DNA from: Bacteroidota bacterium
GTDB taxonomy: Bacteria; Bacteroidota; Bacteroidia; Chitinophagales; Saprospiraceae
Reading direction: 5' to 3'
DNA length: 64,000 nt
Assembly (NCBI GenBank): GCA_030147525.1
Contig: JASBVF010000056.1
Location: 186,001 to 250,000, forward strand
Shown here: positions 50,209 to 59,519 of the stretch, in pieces
How the letters are laid out: the number at the start of each line of letters is the position of its first letter
Position numbering within the stretch: position 1 is the stretch's first letter
Made by a program: the position numbers and the translations under genes
The notes under the pieces: model-generated
What the model was told of the DNA's origin: nothing
Database searches by the model: none
What the model saw: the letters and a program-made list of their open reading frames with translations, nothing else

Positions 50209-51075
50209 ATGAAAATACCCGCATCCGAACTCGTTCTCAGCCCCTCCGGCGCCATCTACCATCTGAACCTTCACCCCGAACAGATCGCAGACACCGTTTT
50301 CCTCGTCGGCGACCCTGAACGGGTGCCCAGGGTGTCAAAGTTTTTTGACAAAATCGAGCACCAGGTGCAAAAACGGGAGTTCGTCACCCACACCGGTTGG
50401 TTGGGTGAAAAACGATTTTCCGTCCTCTCCACCGGTATCGGCACTGACAACATCGATATCGTGCTGAACGAACTGGATGCGCTCGTGAATATCGACCTCC
50501 AAACCCGCACGGTGAAAGAAAGTTTAACTTCGCTGAATCTCATCCGCCTCGGCACTTCCGGCAGTTTATCGGCGAATATTCCCGTGGGGGCGCTGGTCAC
50601 ATCGGTCATTGGCATTGGGTTGGATAACCTCATGCACTACTATGGCAATCCTGCCAACGAACGAGAGCAGCGCCTCCGGCAATCACTAACAACCTTCGCC
50701 GCCGGGCTGGGTGTTGAAATTTCACCCTCCATTGCCGAAGGAAACGAAGAGCTCGTCAGCCTCGCCGGCAAAGGCATGCACCGTGGCATCACGCTCACCT
50801 GCCCCGGATTTTACGGGCCACAGGGCCGCACGCTCAGGCTGGGCAGCATTTTGAAAAAATCTTTTTTTGAAAACATCGGCCGCTTCGAGTTCGATGGGCT
50901 GCATGTGACCAATTTTGAAATGGAAACCGCCGCCATTTTCGGCTTAGCGAAAATGCTTGGCCACCGGGCCGCCTCCTGCAATGCCATCCTGGCCAACCGC
51001 ATCACGGGCGAGTTTTCAAAAGACCACCATGCACTGGAAGAAAAACTGATCCGGCAGGTACTGGGAGAAATGTAG
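50209..51075 (+). CDS. Nucleoside phosphorylase (uridine phosphorylase-like)
   Basis: The 288-residue protein has PNP_UDP family motifs: LVGDPERVPRVSKFFD (about 31-46), STGIGTDNIDIVLNEL (about 74-89), RLGTSGSLSANIPVGALV (about 113-130) and the nucleoside-contacting NFEMETAAIFGLAKMLGH (about 235-252). It phosphorolyses nucleosides to base and ribose 1-phosphate. Uridine versus purine specificity is not settled; the overall length favours the uridine phosphorylase branch. Monocistronic. Confidence 0.85.
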   Translation: MKIPASELVLSPSGAIYHLNLHPEQIADTVFLVGDPERVPRVSKFFDKIEHQVQKREFVTHTGWLGEKRFSVLSTGIGTDNIDIVLNELDALVNIDLQTRTVKESLTSLNLIRLGTSGSLSANIPVGALVTSVIGIGLDNLMHYYGNPANEREQRLRQSLTTFAAGLGVEISPSIAEGNEELVSLAGKGMHRGITLTCPGFYGPQGRTLRLGSILKKSFFENIGRFEFDGLHVTNFEMETAAIFGLAKMLGHRAASCNAILANRITGEFSKDHHALEEKLIRQVLGEM

Positions 51076-51144
51076 CACCTGGCGCCGGCTTTAGCCACCG
51101 GATGGAACAAGTTTTTTGTCAATACAAAAATGAAGGCATCGTTG

Positions 51145-51152
51145 TACCTTTG
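51145..51152 (+). promoter_or_regulatory. -7 promoter box of the aminotransferase gene
   Basis: TACCTTTG is an exact TAnnTTTG match 50 bp upstream of the ATG at 51203. Confidence 0.5.
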
Positions 51153-51202
51153 CCCTGCCCTTTCCGTAGAAGATTTCACTCATTAATTTAAAAACTACCA
51201 CC

Positions 51203-52411
51203 ATGTCAGATGTACTCGTGCAGCCACTTTCCCGGCTGGTTATGGAAATGAACGAAAGTGCTACCATCAAGATGTCGCAGATGGGCCGTGACCTCAAGGC
51301 CAAAGGCTTCGACGTCATCAACCTCAGCCTCGGCGAACCCGATTTCGATACGCCGGAGCACATCAAGGACGCAGCAAAAAAAGCCCTCGACGATGGCTAC
51401 ACAAAATATACGCCCGTGCCCGGCTTGCCTGAATTACGGGAGGCTGTGGTTCGCAAATTCAAGCGGGACAACGGCCTCGATTTCGCTGTCAATCAAATCG
51501 TTGTATCGAACGGCGCCAAGCAGACCATCGCAAACCTCTGCCTTGCCATGCTCAACGAAGGCGACGAAGTGATCCTGTTTGCCCCGTACTGGGTTTCCTA
51601 TTTTGAAATTGTAAAAATGGCCGGTGGCGTACCCGTTGAGGTTTATGCCGGCGTCGAGCAGGATTTCAAAGTGACCCCGGCACAGGTGGCAGCCGCCATC
51701 ACCGACCGCACGAAAGCTGTGATCTTCTCCTCGCCCTGCAACCCGACCGGCTCGGTGTACAGCATGGCCGAACTGGAAGCCATCGCCGAAGTTATCGCCC
51801 CGCACGAGCAGATCGTGGTCGTTTCCGATGAAATTTACGAGTACATCAATTTCACCGGTAACCACGCCAGCATCGGCGCCGTGCCCAGCCTGAAAGACCG
51901 CACCGCCACGGTGAACGGCTTCGCCAAAGGCTACGCCATGACCGGCTGGCGCCTCGGCTACATGGGTGCTCCGAAATACCTGGCCGATGCCTGCGGTAAA
52001 ATCCAGGGACAATTCACTTCCGGCGCCAACGCTTTCAGCCAGAAAGCCGCCGCCCTCGCCCTCGACGCTGACCTGACGCCGACCTGGAAGATGCGGGATG
52101 AGTTCCAGCGCCGCCGGGACATCGTGATCGAGCTGCTGGAAAAAATCCCCGGCTTCAAAGTCAATAGGCCTGAGGGCGCATTTTACAGCTTCCCTGATGT
52201 CAGTTATTATTTCGGTAAAACGGATGGCAACATGGTCATCAAGACCGCCGACGATTTCTGTGAATTTTTGCTGCTGAATGCCCACGTGGCAACGGTTGGC
52301 GGCGATTCGTTCGGTGCGCCGAATTGCTTCCGGATTTCCTACGCTGCTTCGGAAAAGGACATCCGCACAGCGATCGGGCGCATTGCGGAGGCAGTGAAAA
52401 AATTGCGCTAA
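51203..52411 (+). CDS. Class I PLP-dependent aminotransferase (aspartate aminotransferase-like)
   Basis: In this 402-residue protein, INLSLGEPDFDTPEHI (about 33-48), YTPVPGLPELREAV, FSSPCNPTGSVYS (about 172-184) and SDEIYEYINF are the class I aminotransferase I-gamma features. The Schiff-base Lys lies in VNGFAKGYAMTGWRLGY (about 234-250). The C-terminal FRISYAAS carries the substrate-carboxylate Arg. Most similar to bacterial AspAT of the Thermus type. It transfers the amino group between aspartate and 2-oxoglutarate; prephenate activity cannot be excluded. A perfect 27-bp inverted repeat follows. Confidence 0.92.
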   Translation: MSDVLVQPLSRLVMEMNESATIKMSQMGRDLKAKGFDVINLSLGEPDFDTPEHIKDAAKKALDDGYTKYTPVPGLPELREAVVRKFKRDNGLDFAVNQIVVSNGAKQTIANLCLAMLNEGDEVILFAPYWVSYFEIVKMAGGVPVEVYAGVEQDFKVTPAQVAAAITDRTKAVIFSSPCNPTGSVYSMAELEAIAEVIAPHEQIVVVSDEIYEYINFTGNHASIGAVPSLKDRTATVNGFAKGYAMTGWRLGYMGAPKYLADACGKIQGQFTSGANAFSQKAAALALDADLTPTWKMRDEFQRRRDIVIELLEKIPGFKVNRPEGAFYSFPDVSYYFGKTDGNMVIKTADDFCEFLLLNAHVATVGGDSFGAPNCFRISYAASEKDIRTAIGRIAEAVKKLR

Positions 52412-52437
52412 GATTTCCTTTTGGCGGCGGGATGGTT

Positions 52438-52497
52438 ACACTGATTTTTATGATCGTTATGATCTTAGCTGATCATAACGATCATAAAAATCAGTGT
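52438..52497. repeat. Perfect 27-bp inverted repeat between convergent genes
   Basis: Arms 52438-52464 and 52471-52497 are exact reverse complements with loop TTAGCT. Each arm contains a sub-palindrome (ATGATCGTTATGATC). It lies 26 bp after the aminotransferase stop and 10 bp before the end of the convergent oxidoreductase gene. Likely a bidirectional terminator; no T run follows, so the hairpin itself may be the signal. Confidence 0.92.
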
Positions 52498-52507
52498 GGC
52501 TATCAAG

Positions 52508-53452
52508 TCAAACCGCTTTCCCGATAGCTAAGCCAGACAAAAACGCTCCTTCCACATTTCCCATCCCGAATCCATCTCCTCCAAATAGCATCGGGAATTC
52601 AGTTTCAGCTTTAAAAAATGGCTCCGGAAAACGCTGGTAAGGCAAGCTGTACCGCCAGCGATGCACCTGAAAATCAAGCACTTCCGCATCGCCTAACTGC
52701 GGTTTGGCGAGCTCCAGCAATTTCGCACCGGCAGCCTGCAGGTCGCCGTCGAGGTGGGCCTGACTGAAGGCGGGCGAGGCATGTATCGTCAGGGTTGGTT
52801 CGGGTGAAATTCCTTTTTGAAAATTATCCGCCATCCAGGCGATTTCATGGTTCTCAAATGCCAGACTGCCGGGCGCAGGCAGCGCACTTGCCCGATCGAG
52901 GCGGGCGAGGACGGCCAGGCAGGGATAGTACTCGATTTGCCGCAAGGCAGCCAAAGATTCCGGCAGATCGAGGCCGCTGTTTTTCAACAAATCCAATGCC
53001 TGCGGAGCGGGAATGGCGATGACGAGTGCTTTGCCTGAGAACTGATCGCCGCTTTCTGTGTAAGCTATCCAGCCGTTATTTTGCTCAAGTCGAACGACTC
53101 GCTGGCTGGTTTTTACGGTTAAATTTTTAGCTAAAAACTTGGGCAGTGAGTTCATGCCATTGGCTCCGACCCAGCGGGAATGGTCGTCATCGAGATGGGC
53201 AGGTGTCCAGTTTTTTACGGCGCCCGCTGCTTCCGCTTTTTTTATAAAATTTTGAAAATCAGCGGTTTTTGTTGAAAAATACTGCGCTCCGTGATCGCAG
53301 CGTGCCTCGCCCATCCGGCGGGTGGACATGCGGCCTCCGGGGCCTCTGCCCTTGTCGAGTACGATTGCGCTTTTGCCTTTTTCGGTTAAAATTGTGGCAG
53401 CGGTAAGCCCTGCAAGGCCGCTGCCGATGATGAGTACATCAGGATTGGTCAT
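52508..53452 (-). CDS. FAD-dependent amine oxidase-like oxidoreductase (renalase-type)
   Basis: In the 314-residue protein a dinucleotide-binding GSGLAGLTAATIL (residues 10-22) is followed by DKGRGPGGRMSTRRMG (about 33-48), the GRxxTRR signature of the renalase/amine-oxidase-like flavoproteins. The C-terminus MLFGGDGFGMGNVEGAFLSG contacts FAD. Substrate unknown. It shares a promoter side with the DUF4174 gene, which ends only one base away from its start, so they are one transcription unit. Confidence 0.85.
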   Translation of the reverse strand: MTNPDVLIIGSGLAGLTAATILTEKGKSAIVLDKGRGPGGRMSTRRMGEARCDHGAQYFSTKTADFQNFIKKAEAAGAVKNWTPAHLDDDHSRWVGANGMNSLPKFLAKNLTVKTSQRVVRLEQNNGWIAYTESGDQFSGKALVIAIPAPQALDLLKNSGLDLPESLAALRQIEYYPCLAVLARLDRASALPAPGSLAFENHEIAWMADNFQKGISPEPTLTIHASPAFSQAHLDGDLQAAGAKLLELAKPQLGDAEVLDFQVHRWRYSLPYQRFPEPFFKAETEFPMLFGGDGFGMGNVEGAFLSGLAIGKAV

Positions 53453-53453
53453 T

Positions 53454-53840
53454 TTAGTTACTTTTACTTCGGGTCCTCATTTCCGCCTGCCGCATGGGCA
53501 TGGCGTCGATGAGTTCAAACAATTCCGTGGTCGTAACAGGTTTGTCCGAACGAAGTTTTTCAGTTCCGTCTTTTCCAATCAAAATCAGGCTAAATTCGTG
53601 GCGGGGAGCGCCGTGATGCTCGTACATGCGGCGAAAGGTTTTGGGATCGGTAAAAACAGCAATCCAAAGGTCACGCTCTTCGACACCGAGAGAATCGGCT
53701 TGCAACATTTCCCGCTGCATTTTCAGGTTCAGGTCGGTGCTATCGCCTGCAAACAAGAGCAGCCTGCGCACACTCTGAGCCTCCGTGGCAGGCAGACAGA
53801 CAGCAAACACAAAAAGAACGAGTGGCAGTAAGTATTTCAT
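53454..53840 (-). CDS. DUF4174 secreted protein
   Basis: The ATG at 53840 (MKYLLPLVLFVFAVCLPATEAQ) gives 128 residues with a cleavable signal peptide. The mature part RRLLLFAGDSTDLNLKMQREML and FSLILIGKDGTEKLRSDKP is the thioredoxin-like DUF4174 pattern without CxxC. Function unknown. Upstream of, and probably cotranscribed with, the FAD oxidoreductase gene. Confidence 0.82.
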   Translation of the reverse strand: MKYLLPLVLFVFAVCLPATEAQSVRRLLLFAGDSTDLNLKMQREMLQADSLGVEERDLWIAVFTDPKTFRRMYEHHGAPRHEFSLILIGKDGTEKLRSDKPVTTTELFELIDAMPMRQAEMRTRSKSN

Positions 53841-53933
53841 AATCAAACTTTTGCAAAAAACCTTCGGAGCCCGACAGCTTGAACCGGGGCACGAAGCTAC
53901 CTAACTTTTTTTCAAAACCCTTGTTTCAACAGC

Positions 53934-55373
53934 ATGAAAATCCTCGTCACTGGCGCAAATGGCTACATCGGCCAACGATTGATTCCCGTCCTCCTCGAAC
54001 AGGGACACGAACTGTTTTGTTGCGTGCGCAACCGCAAACGTTTCGAAGCGGAACACACCCACGAACGCATCGGCATCATTGAAATCGACTTCCTCGAAAC
54101 CACTGACAATCAAGCCTTTCCGACGGATATCGACGTGGCGTTTTACCTTATCCACTCGATGAGCAGCAAGGGCGATTTTGCGGAAAAAGAAGCACGTGCT
54201 GCCGAAAATTTTATCCGGTTTTTACAAAAAACGAACTGCCGCCAGACGATCTACCTCAGCGGTATCGTCAACGAAGATGAACTTTCCGACCACCTGAGCA
54301 GCCGTTTCAACGTGGAAAAAATCCTGCGTTCGGGTAAAATTCCATGCACAGTGCTGCGGGCGGGCATCATCGTCGGCTCCGGCAGCGCTTCGTTCGAGAT
54401 CATCCGGGATTTGGTGGAAAAACTGCCGGTGATGGTTGCCCCGAAGTGGCTCAACACGCTCTGCCAGCCCATCGCCATCCGCAACGTGATCCAGTTCCTG
54501 GCGGGCGTGATGTTGCGGGAGGAGACCTTTGGCAAGGACTTCGACATCGGCGGGCCGGAGGTGCTGAGCTACCGGAAAATGTTGCTGGAGTTCGCAGCCG
54601 TCCGCAAGCTGCGACGCTACATTTTTACCGTGCCGGTTATGACGCCCAAACTCTCGTCCTACTGGCTGTATTTCATCACTTCTACCTCCTACCCTCTCGC
54701 CATCAACCTGGTGGACAGCATGAAAGTGAACGTCATTTGCCGCCCGAATTCGCTGGATAAAGATCTGGGGATCAAACTTTTAATCTACCGGGAAGCGGTA
54801 GAACTGGCCTTCCGGCGCATCGAGCAGAACGTGGTCATCAGCAGTTGGAAGGACGCCTTCAGCTCTTTCGATACCAATCCCCGGCTGATGGAATTTGTGG
54901 AGGTGCCGAAATACGGCTGTTTCAAAGACTTCAAAAAACGGGACGTTACCGGCAGGGTCGATGACGTGCTTGACCGCATCTGGAGCATTGGCGGAACTAC
55001 CGGCTGGTACTACGGCAATTTCCTCTGGAAAATCAGGGGCTACCTCGACAAGGCCATTGGTGGCGTGGGCCTGCGCCGGGGCCGTACCAATCCCGATAAA
55101 ATTTTCGCCGGCGACTCCCTCGACTTTTGGCGGGTGCTGGTGGCGGACCGGAAAAACCGCCGCCTCCTACTGTTTGCAGAAATGAAACTGCCCGGCGAGG
55201 CATGGTTGGAGTTTAAAATTATTGAAAAAAACGGGCGCTGGGAACTCCACCAAACGGCCACCTTCCGGCCCTGGGGCGTTTGGGGACGGGTGTACTGGTT
55301 CGGGGTGCTGCCCTTTCATTTTTTCGTTTTCAACGGCATGATCGACAACCTGACCAACCTCGATAAATCCTGA
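53934..55373 (+). CDS. NAD(P)-binding SDR-like protein with C-terminal DUF2867
   Basis: In this 479-residue protein, residues 1-270 are an atypical SDR/NmrA-like Rossmann domain with TGANGYIGQRLIPVLLEQG (6-24), FYLIHSMSSKGDF and QTIYLSGIV. A DUF2867 domain follows at about 330-479 (DVTGRVDDVLDRIW, WYYGNFLWKIRGYLDKAIGG, LDFWRVL). This is the YbjT-like fusion. Its biochemical role is not established. Followed by the TRIC-channel gene after 21 bp. Confidence 0.85.
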   Translation: MKILVTGANGYIGQRLIPVLLEQGHELFCCVRNRKRFEAEHTHERIGIIEIDFLETTDNQAFPTDIDVAFYLIHSMSSKGDFAEKEARAAENFIRFLQKTNCRQTIYLSGIVNEDELSDHLSSRFNVEKILRSGKIPCTVLRAGIIVGSGSASFEIIRDLVEKLPVMVAPKWLNTLCQPIAIRNVIQFLAGVMLREETFGKDFDIGGPEVLSYRKMLLEFAAVRKLRRYIFTVPVMTPKLSSYWLYFITSTSYPLAINLVDSMKVNVICRPNSLDKDLGIKLLIYREAVELAFRRIEQNVVISSWKDAFSSFDTNPRLMEFVEVPKYGCFKDFKKRDVTGRVDDVLDRIWSIGGTTGWYYGNFLWKIRGYLDKAIGGVGLRRGRTNPDKIFAGDSLDFWRVLVADRKNRRLLLFAEMKLPGEAWLEFKIIEKNGRWELHQTATFRPWGVWGRVYWFGVLPFHFFVFNGMIDNLTNLDKS

Positions 55374-55379
55374 TCGTAT

Positions 55380-55387
55380 TACCTTTG
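55380..55387 (+). promoter_or_regulatory. -7 promoter box of the TRIC gene
   Basis: TACCTTTG (exact TAnnTTTG) ends 7 bp before the ATG at 55395, so a transcript from it would be nearly leaderless. The gene may instead be read through from the SDR gene. Confidence 0.4.
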
Positions 55388-55394
55388 CGTTCCT

Positions 55395-55997
55395 ATGGAT
55401 TTTATCTACGCCATCGACCTGGCCGGTACGTTCGTCTTCGCCATCAGCGGAACGCTCACGGCTGCCGAAAAGAAATTCGACCTCTTCGGCGCAGCCATCA
55501 TCGCCCTCATCACGGCGGTGGGCGGCGGCACCATCCGTGACCTGCTCATCGGCAGTCAACCGGTGGGCTGGATGCAAAACCAACACTACCTCATCCTCAT
55601 CGGACTGGCCATTCCATTCAGTTTTTTTCTGAAAAATTATATCCTGAAACTGCGGCGGACCATGTTTCTGTTCGACGCCATCGGCATCGGGCTTTTTACC
55701 ATTCTCGGGTTGCAAAAAACGCTGGCGTTCGGTCTTTCGCCTGTCATCGCCGTGATGATGGGCGTGGTGTCAGCGGTCTTCGGCGGGGTGCTGCGGGATA
55801 TTTTGTGCAATGAAATACCGCTCATTTTCCGGCAGGAAATTTACGCCACGGCCTGCCTGGCGGGCGCCGTGCTGTTTTTGTTTTTGAAAAATATGGGTCT
55901 TGACAACGACCTGAACATGCTGCTGACGATCCTGCTCATCATCACCATCCGGATTTTGGCGGTGAAACGGCAGTGGCGGATGCCCGTCATGCGGTGA
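55395..55997 (+). CDS. TRIC (trimeric intracellular cation) channel family protein
   Basis: The 200-residue protein has seven hydrophobic segments arranged as two homologous three-helix halves, each with a glycine-rich bend followed by Arg-Asp: GGGTIRDLLIG (about 46-56) and GGVLRDILCNE (about 132-142). This is the UPF0126/TRIC pattern, a K+-permeable channel in characterised bacterial members. Directly downstream of the SDR gene; converges with the following small membrane protein, 3-bp gap. Confidence 0.9.
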   Translation: MDFIYAIDLAGTFVFAISGTLTAAEKKFDLFGAAIIALITAVGGGTIRDLLIGSQPVGWMQNQHYLILIGLAIPFSFFLKNYILKLRRTMFLFDAIGIGLFTILGLQKTLAFGLSPVIAVMMGVVSAVFGGVLRDILCNEIPLIFRQEIYATACLAGAVLFLFLKNMGLDNDLNMLLTILLIITIRILAVKRQWRMPVMR

Positions 55998-56000
55998 GCC

Positions 56001-56528
56001 TCATTCAGGGGCGTAGACGGGATGCCCCAGTTTTTCCTCTAAAAAATTGTGCAGCGTCTCCATTTGGTTATGCCCCAGCCGCTGCCCGAAATACGAAACC
56101 AGATAGATACTGAAGAGCACCACTCCAAAAACCAAAGCCCACCAGAGCCAGCCTCCGGACATGCCCAGCGACAGGTAAGACAACCCCGTAATCAGCGCAG
56201 CGGCCGTTGCGAACCCCACCAACGAATAGAAAAAAACGAACATCGTCCAAACCGCCGGCGCCGGTCCGTACAGTCCCCGGATGAGGCTGCCGCCACTTTC
56301 GAGTTTTTCCACGGAAACGGTGAGTTGCGGCGACCAGTAGTGCCGCTCAGGTTCAGGAATGGTAAGCGTGGCAAAACCAACGCCGGCGTGGCCGTCGCAG
56401 GTGGCGTCTGTTGCCTTCAGGCCTTGTCTTATTTTTGAAATAACCTCCTCCGGCGTCAGTGCTGATTCGACCCGGAAGCGGGGGCGGATGCGGTAGGGAG
56501 GGAGGTGGGATTCGGTGGTGGTTGTCAT
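56001..56528 (-). CDS. Hypothetical protein with two membrane helices
   Basis: The ATG at 56528 (MTTTTESHLPPYRIRPRF) gives 175 residues; upstream in-frame codons would run into the alaS terminator region. The N-terminal 90 residues are soluble (EEVISKIRQGLKA, HYWSPQLTVSVEK). Two helices follow near 95-120 (VWTMFVFFYSLVGFATAAALITG) and 128-150 (WLWWALVFGVVLFSIYLVSYF). No family recognised. The gene follows the alaS terminator on the same strand. Confidence 0.65.
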   Translation of the reverse strand: MTTTTESHLPPYRIRPRFRVESALTPEEVISKIRQGLKATDATCDGHAGVGFATLTIPEPERHYWSPQLTVSVEKLESGGSLIRGLYGPAPAVWTMFVFFYSLVGFATAAALITGLSYLSLGMSGGWLWWALVFGVVLFSIYLVSYFGQRLGHNQMETLHNFLEEKLGHPVYAPE

Positions 56529-56586
56529 GAATTTCAGTATTTGGGGCAAAAAATACGGAAAGAGCTGAAGTCTCAGCTTTTTAGGC

Positions 56587-56619
56587 AAAAAAAAAGCTGA
56601 CAGATCACCTCTGTCAGCT
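56587..56619 (-). terminator. Rho-independent terminator of alaS
   Basis: AGCTGACAGA (56595-56604) and TCTGTCAGCT (56610-56619) form a perfect 10-bp stem with a 5-nt loop. On the minus strand it is followed by eight T (A-run 56587-56594). It lies 22 bp after the alaS stop. Confidence 0.92.
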
Positions 56620-56641
56620 CCTATTTTTTGAAAATAATTGG

Positions 56642-59266
56642 TTAAACCAATTCCTTCGCCTTCGCAATCGCCCGGTCCAGCCCGCTCGCATCCTTGCCGC
56701 CGGCAGAGGCAAAAAACGGCTGACCGCCGCCGCCACCCTGGATTTCTTTGGCCAGTTCCCGCACCATGTTCCCGGCGTGCAGGCTTTTACCATTTTCCGT
56801 CAATTCCTTGCTGATGGCGACCATGAGTTGAGGCTTGCCGTCTATCTCGGCGCCAAGCACGATGCAGGCGTTACCGAGTTCATTTTCCAACTGGAAAGCC
56901 AGCGTTTTCACAGCGTTGGAGTCTTGCAGAGGCAATTTGGCGGCTAAGAAATTCACGCCGTTCACCTGCTGCACCTGGCCTATGAGCTGGCCCTTCAGTG
57001 CCTGGGCCTGCTCCGCAACGAGTTGCTCGACCTGTTTTTTCAAACCCCGCAACTCCTCCTGGAGCGCAGCCACAGCCTTCACCGGGTCCTGCGCACCTTT
57101 CAGCAACTGGCGGATTTCCTCGAGTTCGTTCATCTGGCCGAGGAAGAAATTCTCCGCATGTTCTGCCGTCACCGCCTCGATACGGCGAATGCCCGCAGCC
57201 ACGGCGCTTTCGCTTACTATTTTGAATAGGCCGATCTCGCCGGTGGCCTGCACGTGCGTGCCGCCGCAAAGCTCCCGGCTGAAGTTTTTATCGAATGTGA
57301 TCACCCGGACGTTCTCGCCGTATTTTTCACCGAAAAGCATCATGGCGCCCATGGCTTTGGCCTCATCGATCGGCATGTTTCGATCTTCCTCCAGGCGGAT
57401 GTTCTGGCGGATCCGTTCGTTGACCATCACTTCAATCTGGCGGATTTCTTCGTCCGTAACTTTTTGAAAATGAGAGAAATCGAATCGCAGGCGCTGGTCG
57501 TCCACGTCCTGGCCCTTCTGCAAAGCATGATTTCCTAAAATTTTATGCAAAGCAGCATGCATCAGGTGCGTAGCCGAGTGATTGCTTGAAGTAGCTTGCC
57601 GCTTCGAAGCATCGACTTTGGCTGTTACGCTGGCTGACAAGTCCTCCGGCAGTTTTTCGAGAATGTGAACGATGAGGTCGTTTTCTTTCTGTGTATCAAC
57701 CACCTTGACAACCTCGCCGCCGAAGTCAAACGTGCCAGTGTCGCCGTGTTGCCCGCCGCTTTCGGCATAAAACGGCGTCCGGTTCAGCACAACCTGGAAC
57801 TGACTGCCTTTTTTGGTTTTCACCGTGCGGTGGCGCAAGACTTTGGCGTCCTCCACTTCCAGCTGGTCGTAGCCGACGAACTCCACGTTTTCACCCTTGC
57901 GAAGCAAAATCCAGTCGCCGGTTTCCTTGGCTGCGGCTGCACGGGCACGGTCTTTCTGGGCCTGCATGGCTTTGTTGAAACCGGCTTCGTCCACTTTCCA
58001 GCCACGTTCTTCGGCCATCAAACGGGTAAGATCGATGGGAAAACCAAAGGTGTCGTACAACTCGAAGGCATCTTCGCCTGCAATTACGCCATTGGTCACC
58101 TGCAATTCGGCGAATCGGCTCAGCCCTACTTCGAGGGTATTCAAAAATGCTTTTTCCTCGCCTTGGATGATTTTGGCGACCTGCTCCTGCTGTGCTTTCA
58201 GTTCCGGAAAAACTTCGCCAAAAGCATCCGAAAGCAAGCTGACGAGACGGTAGAGGAAAGGTTGTTTGATATTTAAAAATGAGTAATAGTAACGCACAGC
58301 CCGCCGCAAAATCCGGCGGATAACGTAGCCTGCGCCACTGTTACCGGGCAACTGTCCGTCAGCAATTGTAAAACTAACCGCCCGGATGTGATCAGCCACC
58401 ACCCGCATGGCGATGTCTGTCATGGCATTGGGTGCGTAACTGCCGGTATATTTTACACCACTCTCGTTTTCAACGAATCGAATGATGGGGGTAAAAACAT
58501 CCGTATCGTAGGTGGCAGTTTTACCCTGGATAACCATGGCGAGACGTTCGAAACCCATGCCGGTATCGACGTGCTTTTCAGGAAGTTCCTCAAGCGAGTT
58601 GTCAGCCTTGCGGTTGAACTGGATGAAGACGTTGTTCCAGATTTCGACTACCCTGGGATCGTCTTTATTGACCAGCGTTGCGCCGTCCACTTTGGCTCGT
58701 TCTTCGTCGGAACGGAGATCCATGTGAATTTCAGAGCAGGGGCCGCAGGGGCCGGTATCGCCCATTTCCCAGAAATTATCTTTTTTATTGCCGTTCAGGA
58801 TATGGCCGTCAGGCAGGTGCCGCCGCCAGAAATTCCGGGCCTCGTCGTCAGGTTCAAGACCTTCCTCCGGGCTGCCTTCGAAGACGGTGGCGTAGAGGCG
58901 ATCCTTGGGCAATCCGTAAACCGTGGTCAGCAATTCCCAGGACCACTCAATGGCTTCTTTTTTGAAGTAGTCACCGAAGGACCAGTTGCCCAGCATTTCA
59001 AACATCGTGTGATGGTAACCGTCGCGGCCAACCTCTTCCAGGTCGTTGTGTTTACCACTCACCCGAAGGCATTTCTGGGTATCGGCGATGCGCCGAACTT
59101 CGGGCGTTTGGGTACCGAGGAAGTAGTCTTTGAACTGGTTCATGCCCGCGTTGGTGAACATAAGCGTCGGGTCGTCCTTGTTCACTATGGGAGCGGAAGG
59201 CACAATTTTATGCTTCTTTGAAATGAAGAAGTCGAGGAATGTTTTGCGGATTTGCTTAGCAGTCAT
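56642..59266 (-). CDS. alaS: Alanyl-tRNA synthetase
   Basis: The 874 residues are full length. The class II catalytic core starts RKTFLDFFISKKHKIVPSAP, with FTNAGMNQFKDYFLG and EMGDTGPCGPCSEI. The editing domain has the zinc motif SNHSATHLMHAAL (HxxxH) and CGGTHV near residue 665. The C-terminal DHHA1-like domain ends with IQGGGGGQPFFASAGGKD. Cytosolic; attaches alanine to tRNA-Ala and edits Gly/Ser. Monocistronic with its own terminator. Confidence 0.98.
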   Translation of the reverse strand: MTAKQIRKTFLDFFISKKHKIVPSAPIVNKDDPTLMFTNAGMNQFKDYFLGTQTPEVRRIADTQKCLRVSGKHNDLEEVGRDGYHHTMFEMLGNWSFGDYFKKEAIEWSWELLTTVYGLPKDRLYATVFEGSPEEGLEPDDEARNFWRRHLPDGHILNGNKKDNFWEMGDTGPCGPCSEIHMDLRSDEERAKVDGATLVNKDDPRVVEIWNNVFIQFNRKADNSLEELPEKHVDTGMGFERLAMVIQGKTATYDTDVFTPIIRFVENESGVKYTGSYAPNAMTDIAMRVVADHIRAVSFTIADGQLPGNSGAGYVIRRILRRAVRYYYSFLNIKQPFLYRLVSLLSDAFGEVFPELKAQQEQVAKIIQGEEKAFLNTLEVGLSRFAELQVTNGVIAGEDAFELYDTFGFPIDLTRLMAEERGWKVDEAGFNKAMQAQKDRARAAAAKETGDWILLRKGENVEFVGYDQLEVEDAKVLRHRTVKTKKGSQFQVVLNRTPFYAESGGQHGDTGTFDFGGEVVKVVDTQKENDLIVHILEKLPEDLSASVTAKVDASKRQATSSNHSATHLMHAALHKILGNHALQKGQDVDDQRLRFDFSHFQKVTDEEIRQIEVMVNERIRQNIRLEEDRNMPIDEAKAMGAMMLFGEKYGENVRVITFDKNFSRELCGGTHVQATGEIGLFKIVSESAVAAGIRRIEAVTAEHAENFFLGQMNELEEIRQLLKGAQDPVKAVAALQEELRGLKKQVEQLVAEQAQALKGQLIGQVQQVNGVNFLAAKLPLQDSNAVKTLAFQLENELGNACIVLGAEIDGKPQLMVAISKELTENGKSLHAGNMVRELAKEIQGGGGGQPFFASAGGKDASGLDRAIAKAKELV

Positions 59267-59475
59267 TCATTAATTTTTTAGCTATAATTTCGTTGTAATC
59301 AACTTGTAATTTCGGCGAAGGTCACGCCTTCAAAGCGCTTCTACTCAAAATTATATCAATTATTTTTTAACTTATTAAAAATTAACTTTTTCGTAAAATG
59401 TAGATAAACAGAGCATTTTAGAAAAAATCATTTTCTGAAAATATGTCCATTTTGTAAAAGTTTTCCACAAACGGG

Positions 59476-59504
59476 TTGACTTTCACAGAAATTTTCCATA
59501 TTTG
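59476..59504 (+). promoter_or_regulatory. Probable promoter of the M23 peptidase transcript
   Basis: TTG (59476-59478) is 18 bp from CATATTTG (59497-59504), one mismatch from TAnnTTTG. A transcript from here would have a 280-nt leader before the peptidase gene, which includes the hairpin and tiny open frame at 59508-59582. Confidence 0.45.
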
Positions 59505-59519
59505 CCCTTGCCTTGAAAA

